Source of the DNA: Ophiodon elongatus
Taxonomy: Eukaryota; Chordata; Actinopteri; Perciformes; Hexagrammidae
NCBI GenBank assembly: GCA_016806645.1
Contig: JACSYO010001905.1
Span: 7,501-71,500 of the forward strand
Reading direction: 5' to 3'
Length of the DNA: 64,000 nt
The position numbers and the translations under genes are program-made. Positions 1-11,900 of the stretch are shown here, piece after piece. Position 1 is the first letter of the stretch. Every line of letters starts with the position of its first letter. Below the pieces are notes generated by a model, which was given only the letters and a program-made list of their open reading frames with translations, was not told the DNA's origin and did not search any database.

Positions 1-87
1 GAGGAGGATGCACAGCCGCGATGAGTACAGAGTTACAAACAACAGAGACATCAGGCAGGAGGGAATGTTCTACGAGTCTCCTCTCAC

Positions 88-1743
88 CTTTGTAAGCAAC
101 AGAGGACAGCTTTTGTGAGATGAGTCCAAAGTGCACATTGTCTGCGTAAACAACCTGGAAGGAAGCGTAAAATAAGGATGCGTCTGTATGCTACAAATGC
201 TTGAACATACAGAACAGGTTTAATGAAACTGACATCAAGAAAGAATCCAAGAACAGCAAGCCCCGTTGGATCGTTCAAGGCCGCGGTCATGTTCGGATGG
301 ATGGACTTCATGTTGACTATGTGCATCTAGAAGTAAATAAAAAAAAAAAAGTAGCAGACATTAAGGGAAGGCTGCACTGCACCAACGCTTGTTGGGTGAC
401 AGTGTAGAGCTTGTCTACTGACCATACTGTACCTCCATCGGGTATCTGCGTCTGTCCACTGTGTGCTCTGAGCCGTTAGTGGCCGGGCCTCCCCAGTGGA
501 AGTGCAGCTGGATGGTGTGGTACACATCTGGAAGACCTCCACCGCTCACCGACATGCCGTTGCCAACCTGCAGCACGACTGAGAGAGCAACCAGAAACGT
601 GTAACGGGCAACACAACAACACAATAACACAATAGCATACGCGTTGACGTGACGGTGTCTTTGGTGTATTCACCAGAGTGGCCGTCGTTCTCTACGGTCC
701 AGTGACCCGTTTGGATCACATCGAAGCCCTCCAGATGTAAAGATCCCAGAGACTCGTTCCGGGTCATCTGGTGGTCCAGATTGATGGGAGAGTGATGCTC
801 TTCAAGTAACGGGTGACAAGAGGGGAACGTGTCTCCCCATGCATAAGGATCTGAGGATGGAGACGAAACCACATGAGAACCAAGTACATCAGGGACTGGA
901 CGCAAGACGAGCCTTTTGATAATTATTGAATCTGTAGGTTTTATTCTTGACCTCGGAAACAGTAACAAAATGTTACAGCTATTCTGGAGCTTTTGATCAA
1001 ATCCCACAATCTTCCTCTGTAGATTGAGTTTACTTCACGACTTTAAGGACTTCTCATCCATGTTGGCATAAATGTTTAAGACAGAGTTATCTCTTGAGCT
1101 TGGAAAATAACAAAACAATCTCTTCTCAAGTTCCAAAGATTACATTTTTTTTCTTTTTCTCTAATCTTTGCTTTTTTTTATGTCTGGAGCACTCGACAGT
1201 TTAACCTCCTGAGTCCTCCAAACAACTATTCAAACACAATCTGAGAGGTTTAGAGGAGAAAATTTGCTCACAACTCAAAGACATATTGAACCGAGTGGTT
1301 TGCAAGAAGACACTGCTCCATTTCAGGGGGTCACCAAGCAAGAACAGCCACACAGTAGAAAAATAATGATAGTAACAGAACTTAAATTGTATAAAATCAT
1401 GAGCCTATTACAGTTGAATAATATCTCCTATTGGCCAGTAAATTATTCACCAACAAGTGGGGACATAATGCTAATTTATTCTGAGGGCCGTTAACACCTT
1501 ATGGAGAGATCATATTCTTTAAGTCGCAGTCTGTGCGTTTTAAAACAAAAGTAGTTCACGGGTTACTTACCACATTGTGTCTCATCGTAACAGTAGTCCT
1601 CTGAAACATAAACAGCGCAAAATGTTGGCAAGCATTATTTTTTCTTAACTTTAGAAATTACACATTATAAATATAGTCTACAGACCCTCACCTGAATTAA
1701 CGAATGAAACAAAAATCATGACGAGAGCAGCAGCCCAAACCAT
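88..1743 (-). CDS. ca15: Carbonic anhydrase, CA15/CA4-like (5' part; 3' exons beyond left edge)
   Basis: Alpha-class carbonic anhydrase (CO2 hydration), probably secreted or GPI-anchored. Exons in transcript order: 1692-1743, 1571-1600, 674-850, 433-578, 234-326, 88-154; frame is continuous for 188 codons. Exon 1 encodes a signal peptide (MVWAAALVMIFVSFVNS). Exon 3 carries EEHHSPINL and the proton-shuttle His region (NDGHS). Exon 4 carries SGGGLP and LHFHWG with two zinc-ligand histidines, plus the SEH Glu. Exon 5 opens MHIV with the third zinc His. The catalytic set seen so far is intact. The Thr199 region, C-terminal cysteine and GPI signal lie outside the window. The exon 5 donor (GTCAGT) is weak. 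Assignment to CA15 rather than CA4 rests on its position next to dgcr2, as recalled for mouse Car15; sequence alone supports only the membrane CA4/CA15 group. Confidence 0.85.
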
Positions 1744-3360
1744 TGTCGGATCCTGACAGGTGTCGGTATCTGAGGTAGACCGAAGATCGGTGCGGACGTC
1801 CTGCTCAAATGGGAACGAGGGGGGGGTGAACGCGGAGTTTTATTTTCTCCTGGTCTGATCGGTGAAGCGTGTCATTACCAGTCTAGTGGTCTTTCCTGAT
1901 CAACAGGCTCATTGATGCAGGACAGCTTCACCCCCTCCTCCCCGGCCACTGATGCCAGCATAGATGCCCAGTGACCAGTAACAAGACCTATTCATCCCAC
2001 GGGAAAGTCAGTGGACGAGTAGCACGCTGAATTAGAAGGGGATAGAATATATACGGTTTCATATGAGGAGGGTGTAGAAATGTGCCTCCTGTAACTCTTA
2101 ATGGTTAAAAAAAATGATGTGGGAACAGATCATTCAAAATGTAGCGGAAAGAAATCCCTTTAATCACTGTGTGAAATAACATTTTATAATATTAATGCAC
2201 ATAAAAGGACATCCTCCTGATTCAAATATAAATGTACTTCATCTCTGAGGAAAGTCCTCGAGGAAAAGGGGGGGTAATCAAACTTAATGCTATGATATCA
2301 ATGTCTTGAACACTACATCCACCTGTAATAGTTCCTTCTAAAAATGTCATTTTTAAATATGTAGCCCATGATATTGTGCTTAAGTTGCCAATTATCATCA
2401 GCTTGATTAAAAACTCTTTAATATGCCAGAAAGGTTTTTTAAGTGATGCCACAATTCTAAGTGGTCTTGACTCAACAGCGCTGAGCGTTACGTGTCTCCC
2501 ATCCAGGAATAGATCATGTGATTCTGTCACTACTTGGCCCGCGTGAACAAAGCCTCTTTTCTTCGGCCACAATGCTCTCCGGCCGGGTATCGCTGTCTCT
2601 GCTCCGCCCGCCGCCTCATGAGTCACCGCGAGGTGCCATATATCCGCTTTCTTTAAATTATTTGACTCTTTTGATTGCTGTGGATTGAATTTATCCCACA
2701 ACCCTCCATCTCACTGTCGGGGGGGATTTCCCTGCATCCCACTTTAATCCGCTGTGACATTTGGTGGTTGCAAGCGGAGGACTTTCCTGCAGGACTCACA
2801 GAGCGGCTAAATGTCGTGATTGATAAAACTCAACGGAGTTCAGTATGATGCTGTGTTCATACCCACTGACGCATGAGTCGTCCTTCAGGGTGCAATTTAT
2901 TTGGCATTTGATTAGATGTACATCTACCTCAGAAAAACACAAGCCCTCCCTGCAAATTAAGCACTTTTCTTTCTTTTTCCTTTTTTTTTTTTTTAAATTT
3001 AAAGGCTATGAAATAAAAGACAATGAAATGTAGCATTTGTCGTATTATACATAAAACATATAAAATCCAATAAAATTAGTTCTCACACCACCATAGTCTA
3101 GCACAGAAACTACAGCATGAATGCAGCTGTTCGGGTCGTGGGCAGGTTTCTGATGTTTAACTAAATGAGTGGACTGTACAGGACAGACTGTTGAGCTAAA
3201 AATGTATCCATCAAAAGAAAAAATAGCTCCGCATGCCAAAAAATTAAAAACATGCACTGCAGCTTGAAAAAGCATGTTGAGAAATAAAATCAAATAACTT
3301 TGATGAAAGAAAAAAAAATCTAAAACCAGAAAACCGTCTCCTATACACACGCATGCAGAT
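1744..3360. other. Intergenic region between ca15-like 5' end and dgcr2 3' end
   Basis: No supportable gene. The first 250 bases hold the carbonic anhydrase upstream region, including an A/T-rich element (minus-strand AATAAAA near 1840) that might serve as a TATA-like box. The rest is unremarkable AT-rich sequence with short T tracts. The 159-codon minus frame at 2222-2701 shows no family resemblance and no splice context. Confidence 0.6.
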
Positions 3361-3364
3361 GCCA

Positions 3365-3370
3365 TTTATT
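3365..3370 (-). terminator. Candidate polyadenylation signal for dgcr2
   Basis: Minus-strand AATAAA followed downstream by T-rich sequence. It lies about 1.7 kb past the dgcr2 stop. The transcript end could equally be elsewhere, because this AT-rich region offers several hexamers. Confidence 0.3.
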
Positions 3371-5103
3371 TTTTTCACAATTCATGAGATTTTTGTTTCA
3401 GTGATAATCCACTGTGGATTATCAATGCCCCCCCAAAATAAAATAAAAAAAAAAAGGGGAAAAATATGTTTTGTACAGTAAACTCAAACATGAGTTAATT
3501 CAGACACATTTACAGCTGGTTTTCTTGAGCGGATCAAAACAGCGGTTTGAATGCTGGTGGTTGTGGGTCGGCTGATCTGACTTCTTCAGGCTTTGCAAAA
3601 TTCATCCTCGAGTGACTCAAACGATTGTCGTCATAAAACGGGTCTAACAAGTTCCAAATATACAGTTTCTTTTTATTACAATTTTTTTTTTTTTTTTTTT
3701 TTTACTGCAATCCCACTGAGAAACAAGGACGTTAACAGACCCATCAACACCAAACAGAAATAGACACAGCTAGTCAGTGATCTTCATCGGAAGCTGAAAA
3801 CAACCTCAATAACTGAGACAACGGATGTATTGCGTGAAGAACCACACAAACAAACATCAGAAATGGAGGGGCCGCATCCAAATGCGACATTTAACAAATT
3901 TCTTCGCAAAATAAACCAAACAAACCCTGATTAATTTGAGGGATGAGCGTGCAAAACACTGAGTTTTTGAATCCCTAAACATGGTTCAGTTAGCAAACAC
4001 ACAACTATGCTGCCAAGAGTTGATGATTAAGTAACAACAAATGGGGCCGTTTGCATGATTAAACCGCTTCATGATTGGAACAGCCATCTTAAATAAATTG
4101 ATTTTCTCAAATTTAATGACAGGATATCGTCCCAAATCTTCACACGTACACTCGAAAAGCTTCATCGCTTACGCTCGCTGATCACTGGGGAGTTCAGACT
4201 GTGTCTATCTCACGATAAAACAATCAAGGTTACAGCCTGCAGTCATAAATTATCATCAAAAAGAACACAATAACAAACTCAGATATTTATCAGTACCACA
4301 ACATTCCTTGATACATAATGCCTCGTGTCAGCATTACCTAATAAAAACCGCTATAGCAGGAAACTAACCGTACTCTCTTGCAAGGTTAAACCTCTTAATT
4401 ACAAAACTTTTGCTGCAAATACGCGCTATAAACCTGGAAGACAGCTTCATGTATCAGACTAATAAGAAAGGGAGGGGACAGTAGATTCTATGAGCGAGTA
4501 GAAATCGAGAACTTGGACATGCCGCAACGGACAGAGCTGATGAGAACATTATTGTAGCCTGGAGACCGCCGGATCAACACAGACACGTCCGTATGGACAG
4601 TAAGATGCAAACAAAGAACGCACAAGAAACATTAGCCGACTTCCCTGTCCGTCTGTCATCCTTGTGCTGGAGTGTGACGCACAAGTATAACAAATTTGAC
4701 CGGCACAGACCTGAAGGGGTATTTACATTAGGGCCTCTCGACCAATCGGGCCAACTCTGAGATGTTTCAAAAGCTTCGCTCAGTCGATGCTAAAAGTAAA
4801 AGTTTTTTTTCTCCTCTGTATAGAAACAGTCCTCCCGGCTCCCTCTGATGCCAGTGTTTAAAAAAAGAAAAAAAGAAACTCAGAAGGCCAACTGCAGAAG
4901 AGTCTTTATAAAGAGGGCATCCTCGCAGGGCAAAGAAACGGGCTTCTGTCGTGTCTGTACAAACCCGAACCCTCCCTGCAGTCAGCATTTTGATAAATGA
5001 CACCACAGTCTGCTGCGTCCTCTCCCGGCGCAGAACGCACTCACGACCTTCCTCAACCAGCGGGTTATGTCCGGATGCAGCTCCCTGCCGTCCGTCCACA
5101 GTC
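3371..5103 (-). other. Probable long 3' untranslated region of dgcr2
   Basis: There is no coding sequence between the dgcr2 stop at 5104 and the candidate poly(A) signal. The stretch is AT-rich with homopolymer T runs (for example near 3680-3702) and no interrupting gene. The UTR assignment is inferred from position only. Confidence 0.45.
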
Positions 5104-8100
5104 CTACACGACGGTGCTGAGGGAGGAGGGGCAGTCTGCGGGCATGGAAGCAGGGGCGTGGCCGTCTGTCGGGGTGTCGGGCCCCACCAGGAGGGTGCTG
5201 CTGTCTATGGAGTCCTCCCGCTCCTGAGAGGGCGGCGCCGAGTCCGTGACGGGGCCAGAGGCGTGGGGAATGGCTGCCTGGAGCCCGTCTACCATGGTGT
5301 TCATCTGGCTCGGCAATATGGAAACCCCATGTCCTGCAAGTAACAAACAGAGAGGGAATGAAGCCGAGGGCCTGACACTGTGTGTCTGATGAGATGCATG
5401 AACAACGGGCTCTGCGCCTACCGAGGTCCACATAAAGGAGGCTGTCTGGGTTGATGGATGCTTCGTACGGAGGAGGGGGGTCGTCAGGATGCTGGATGTC
5501 GGGGTACTTATAGGCTGCGTACGGTGGCGGAGGCTCTTGGAAATGGAAAGCTCCTCCCTCTCCGTCGTCAGACAGATGTAGGGGCGTGAGGCCGGTGCCA
5601 AAGGCATCCGGGCCGTAGTCAAAGCCCGGGACTCGTCTTCCAAGGTTAAAGTGGTGCACTGAGCAAAAAAAGAAACCGACAGAAACAGAGGATGATGTGA
5701 AACAACTGCACTTAAAATACATCCACAAAAATCATCCTTTTTTTTAAAGAAACCTTCATTTACAGCACTAATTTAACTAAAAGGAGAGGATTTTATGTGA
5801 CTGAATCTTTATAGAATATTACATTTCTCCAAGAAGCTATTAAAATAAGCGCTGACTGTTTACAAAGAGCACGGTGCAAAGACTGTGGTCCAGACAAGTT
5901 CAGTCAAACTTTGTGACTATTTTTGGAGACAATGAGACTAAATTTCATAACTTGGAGCAGGACATAGCCATGACTAGTGCAGCCCCAGTGAGCGGTAGAG
6001 GAGAAAGAAATAGTTATAATAACTATATTTATATAGCCCCTCTCAAGAACAAAGTGCTTTACAATAAAACATGATAAAAGTTATTTAATAGTTGCATCAA
6101 ATACCATCAGTTAAGAAAAAGCCACAAGAAAGAAAAGAGTCTTAAAAAGAGATTTAAAGAAAGAACTTCAGTTTGCCTCAATCCGAACACATCATCGCAC
6201 TTCGATCAGTTATAAAGTACCTTTATAGGAGTAGCCCATAAGACTCCACTGCAAAGTGTAATATTTAGTGTCATTGTTTTAAAAAGAAATATTTCACTTT
6301 ATGACTTTTTTCTCCTACGGCTCCACTTCACTTTGTGACTTTTCCTTTAAAATATTACAGTATATTGTCTATTTATTACCAAAAGCATTTAGCAGTAATA
6401 CAGTTGCGTTGCATGTCGATTACGTGGTGCGCCATAATTGTGTAAGTGCTTCTCAAATGTTCAGTTTTTCTAGTGGAAAAATAAATACCAATTTTGAACT
6501 GAAAGCTTTGTGTATCGCAGCACTTCAATTGAACATTAAATAAAAACTCGTGTGTTGAATGGAATTTATCCGAGCATTAAATCACACGACCAACGTATTA
6601 TTGTTCAGAGAGTGGTGCTAAATGCTCACAGTTTCCTCCAATCAGAGTTTCGATGCGTTCACGTCTCCGCTGACGGAGTCTGTGCACCATGAAGAGCAGC
6701 AGAGAGAGGATGAGGAAGGACGAGATGCAGCTGACGATCAGTCTCATCCCACTGGCCATCGAGTCAAACAGACTGTTTCCATCTGAGGAAAAAGAAAGAA
6801 AACCGACAAAATAACAATAATAAGAGTATCACAAGCTGTGAGCTCATTAGTGCTCCCGAGTATGAGAAACGAACACATTGTTCTCGCCTCGCTCTGAGAT
6901 TAATTCAGCATTTTTCATCTAGGACGATTAAACAAATTGAAAACAAAGTTATACACGACACTTCATGTGTCGACTGAGTTCATGAAAAAATTTCGTACTA
7001 GAGTAAACAGAAGATGCAAACTATTTACTGATGAGACTAGAAAATATATTTTTTTTAAATAACATGTTGGATATCTCTTGCACACAAAACCAAATATCCT
7101 GTGGCTGAAAGAGTCTGAAAGATTGCCACATACCGCAATAAATCAAATACTCTCGCTACTGAAGACTTGTGAGGAGCTCCGCTTTGAGTAAACCTCCAAC
7201 AATGAATATTAAGAGTTGTGTGTTCTGTTCGTGAGGCAGTACCTGGGTCCAGGCAGGTGAACTTGCAGCACTCTTTGGGGTCCTTGCGGAAGTGCTGGCA
7301 GCCCTGCGGACGCTCACACAACGCAGCCACACACATCTCAGGCTCGCCGTCGTGACACGTGCAGCTCAGACACGGGTCGTCCCCCTTGGGGGTGAAGTAG
7401 TAGCCCTCGTTTACAACGTTGTCTTTTATATCCACACATGTTTGTCCTGTAAGGGGAAAAAAAATTAAATAATTGACATCAAGACATTATCCAAAAATAA
7501 ACATGACATGATAAAACTAATAGGCGTCTCTACTTTTCTGATGGAAAAGACAACATGCGCACATACTCCTCTTGCAGAGAAAAGGGAACTTCTTGTAGCA
7601 GTTCTCAGCGTGCCAGCTGTGGAGGCCTCGTTCATTCATGCTCTTGATCTGAAAGCGCTGCAGCTGGGCACAGAAGACATTGTCCTGGGTGGGAGACGCC
7701 TCCCCAAAGTTGGTCAGACCCTCAGGTGGCAGAAACACCTGCATGGACCCTGTTGAGGAAATAAAATAAAAATTAAAAAACACATTTTAAAAGCATTACA
7801 ACAATCAGGTTTCGGTACAGTAGTTGGCTTTCTAGTATTTAAAAAGAGCAGAAAAAGCTCGTACCTTTGTATGCGACCTCCCAGCGGCCCTCCAGAGAGT
7901 GGTTCTGATTGGTGATCACATACTGGTAGCCCACCCAAAATCTTTAAAAGGCAAATAATTATAATAACTACAATGTTTAAATGTACTTCATCAAATGGTC
8001 CACTTCAGGGTTTCTGCATGAACCAGTATTGAGCACTTTATATGGCCACTAGATGGCCTGCAACCTATGACTGAGCACTATCACTCCCCCACCTCGGCTG

Positions 8101-8827
8101 AAACACACTGAACGTTTGACTGAATATTTATACTGTAAACTCGTTTCAAGAAAACTAAAACAGATTATCCAGGGAAAATGATTTCAATATGTAAGAAAGG
8201 TTAACTTGAAATGTAAAGGTTTTAATCTCAAGACTGTTTATACAGCTCCCTTTTCTGTGCATTAAATTATTCATGCATGTTCAGACCGTTATTTTCTGCA
8301 TAAATAAAGTCCAAAAGAAAGAAAGAGTGTGCAGGAGTTGGACAGACCTGTTTATCTGTATTTGTCTTTTTACAGAAATTGCAAACTGCACATGAACTTA
8401 AGTCAAGCTAACTGGTAAATGACTGTAGAAACTCAAAACTCTGACTAAACACTAATAATATCCGTTAAGTGAAGCTCTTACAACAACCTACAAATCAAGG
8501 GCTCTGACCGATACATGTTAATGACACAGTAAAGTAAAACACTCACTTGCACTGGTCTCTGCGCTCACAGACTTTGTCATCGAAATCCACCTCGATCTTC
8601 AGTATGAACTGCAGCTCCTCATTGGTCACAAAAGTGGCCAATGAGCCGTTGACTTTCTGACAGGTATCGACCGCCTGCCAGTAGTTCTCGTTCCTCAGGT
8701 ACACTTTGTAACAGCTGGACGTCTTCTCGTAGTGGTGCCACCCACTGGGGCACTTCTCTATGGACGGGGAAATAACTTTAACATGGCGGTTGATAAAAGC
8801 AGCGCACGCACGCACGCGCGCGCACAC

Positions 8828-8902
<75 letters not shown>

Positions 8903-11900
8903 CGATCAGAAGTATGTTTGGATGTTGACATGGTGATTGGCGCATAACAATAGACTACAATAGTACAAAGACATAATTAAATGGACAGATTTACAATAGA
9001 ATATGATAAACAAACAATATAAGAGTGCTTTCAAACACGTCTGTATTGCAGATTCCACAACAACAACGAACAGGGGAGCGTTGGAGAGATGCTCACTGTT
9101 GAAGCGCACAGGCTGAGCCACACCGATGACGTCTTCTACCTGGTCGTATCCGTTGCCAAAACGAAACCTCTCCTCCTTTATAGCTGCAAAGAAATGACTC
9201 ACGGTCAGCGAGCGTGGACGGGTTTTTACAGACTTCATTTGTCTAAGAAAAAGAACACCTTTTCAGTGCACATATTTAGTTTATGTTGTGCAACCTGTTA
9301 AAGGCCTGTGATGTAACGAACGAGGCATTTCATTGGTCCAATAGCCTGATAGATAAACAGATAAAGCGACAGTGCTGCTGCACCAACTCTGTCTGGTCCA
9401 TCCACGGTCGATATCATGTGTGTGCAAAGGCCTTTTTTTTGTGTCGAAATAATAATATAAAAGTTCATATATTCCTAAATGTCTACAGAGTGTAGAGACT
9501 AATTCTGGTATTCCTCAAAGTACACTTCTCTTTTCTAGTTTTGTATTTACTTTAGTGCCTCTGATCAGCATTTCCTCTTTTATCTCTTTAAAAAATGTGA
9601 AGCTTGCATCTTAAGAACCAACTTCAACTCCTAAAATATCAAAGACGTTAATACAGATTTGAGGAAGATAAAAGCAGAAGCAAAACCTTACTTTAAAACA
9701 TTAAAACAGTGCAGATTGCATTCTCTAGTAAGTATCATTAAGAGTTCACAGTGACTCAAATCTAAAATCCCAGCATTGTCTTCATGAAGCCCAATCTATA
9801 CCTTCCTCTAAGGACACTGAGGTTTGACTGACGTCAGGATAAATCTCCAATTATTGTAACTAGTCCTCTTATTTATGCAAGAAAATGTGTTAAGAAAGGA
9901 GTCTTATTAGAAATGACAAAACGTCACTAGTTCATCTCAGTTTACAGTATTAAATACTCAACAGGAAGAACAGCGGCACAAAAAAAGGTAAACAAAGACG
10001 AACATTGGAACATTTTCACAGTGAAACAAAAACAATGAACAGAAGCAGGCCATCATCTATTATTACTCATGTGCTGAAAACTAACTAATCATTTACGTGT
10101 GCTTTTTCAGCACTGTTTAGCCAATTAACTAAAATAAACTCGGCGTTCCTTTGATTCAGTGAAATTATGACCGTTGACAGGACAGACAAAAAGAAGGAAT
10201 AACTATAAAAACCACAAAACTGGAGCAGGACTTTCTTCTGCTTTGAGGAGGAAAGAGTAACTCTGCCCCCTAAATTAAGACACAACTGTTGAAAATCTAT
10301 CAAAAAAACAACAACTTATAACGTCTCTAATTTTATTGTAATTATTTCTATTTTACTTTCCTCATCTTTAGAAAATACTATTGAATACAACTGGTCTTTT
10401 GTTTGCATCATCGCTTACTTCTGTCTGCTTGTTGCCAACTGGATATCTATATAATACCTTTTTCCTATTTAACCTGCATTGAAGTTATAAGGTTGAACAG
10501 TTTCCCCTGGTATTTGTCGAGCTGGAATTAGTGTGAAGGATTGCTCCACCTCCACATGTTATTCAACAAAGAGCTAATCCCAAACAAGAACATTGATTTC
10601 CATGCGCGCTGTTGATTTAGCAGACAATAAGCCCTCACTGAGACATGTGCAAGCATTTTTTTGTTTTTTCTTGCCTTCCTCTATGAAACCACAGCTACTC
10701 AGCACAAAGGGAATGTGCAACTACATGCAAACGTTTCCATAACAGAACATACAGAATACACTGGATATGCATTTTTTTTAAAGTAACTTTCATGGGCGAA
10801 TAAACAAAAAAAAACAAGTCGATCAATTCCTGCTTTTTTTTTTGCATGTTCGATAAATGTGTTTTTACTGATGAATTAATAGAGACTTGTGTTTAAAACT
10901 CCACCAGTGAACAGTGTTGTTCCAGGCCTACAGCGGTAACCTAAAGGCATACTGCTGTGTGGAGGTCACATGCTGCACTCAATCCTCAGTAATTCCTATT
11001 ATGCGGTCAGAGATCTGGGGATAAGGTCTCTCTGGATTTAAGAGGGGGAAACAATGGGATTTCGGTCAAAGGCTTAGCACTGCAACATCCATGCAGCGCC
11101 GAAGAGATCAACGAGCAGTAAACAAAAACAGAGACACATGTGCAGCCACTCAAGAGTTCAATTCTGCCTCCGCCTGCCATCTGATGTGGTCAGTCCAGAT
11201 CTGCTAGACTTGATTTTACAATCCCTGTGGTGGATTAGGACTTATTTTTACCACCAGACTTAAAACCTCCTCTGCTTGATAAAAGTCAGCTGGGTTGAAA
11301 TGTGTCGGGGGAGGGGGAGGGGGAGGGGTCTGAAACACAACAAATGGGACTGGGTCGTCCTTCGGTGCAGGCATTTGCTCTCACACTACAGGCTACTGCT
11401 GCTCATATGTGGTCCACGTGCATCACTGAACATCTCTGGTTGTCGCATGATTAGATCCCAGTGCATCCTAAAAGCATTCTGGGTGCAGTCACACCTGTAT
11501 TTAGAGCCGTCCAGCTGTGATCCGAACGTCCAAGTGGGAAAAAGGTCCCGGTTATTGCTACTCTTTCCAGAAATCAATCATGTTATGGGTGTTAGGTAAC
11601 AGAGTGGGTGTAAAAGGGCTTAGGAGAGCTATACTCACGGGGACAGTCCATCTCGTCACTCTTGTCCTCGCATGCTGTCCAGCCGTCACACTGCCAGGAC
11701 ATCGGGATACACTGCATCTTCCCACTGCGGCAGGCAAACTGCCCGGGGCTGCAGCGCTGCTCTGAAAGACAACAAGAGAGGGGTTCCTGTGGTCAAGCCT
11801 GCATGTGACTGAGCCTTTTCCAAACAAGAGAGAACCATTTCAAGTTAGAGTCCAGCAGAAGACCGAACGAGGCCGCGCTTTTAATGGCGGTTGATTAAAT

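Noticed and set aside
2222..2701. 159-codon minus-strand open frame between ca15-like gene and dgcr2
   Set aside because: No recognisable domain, no splice or promoter context, and composition typical of noncoding sequence.
4982..5728. 248-codon minus frame spanning the last dgcr2 exons
   Set aside because: Only exon 9 (5422-5658) is in the dgcr2 frame; the rest is intron and out-of-frame translation of exon 10.
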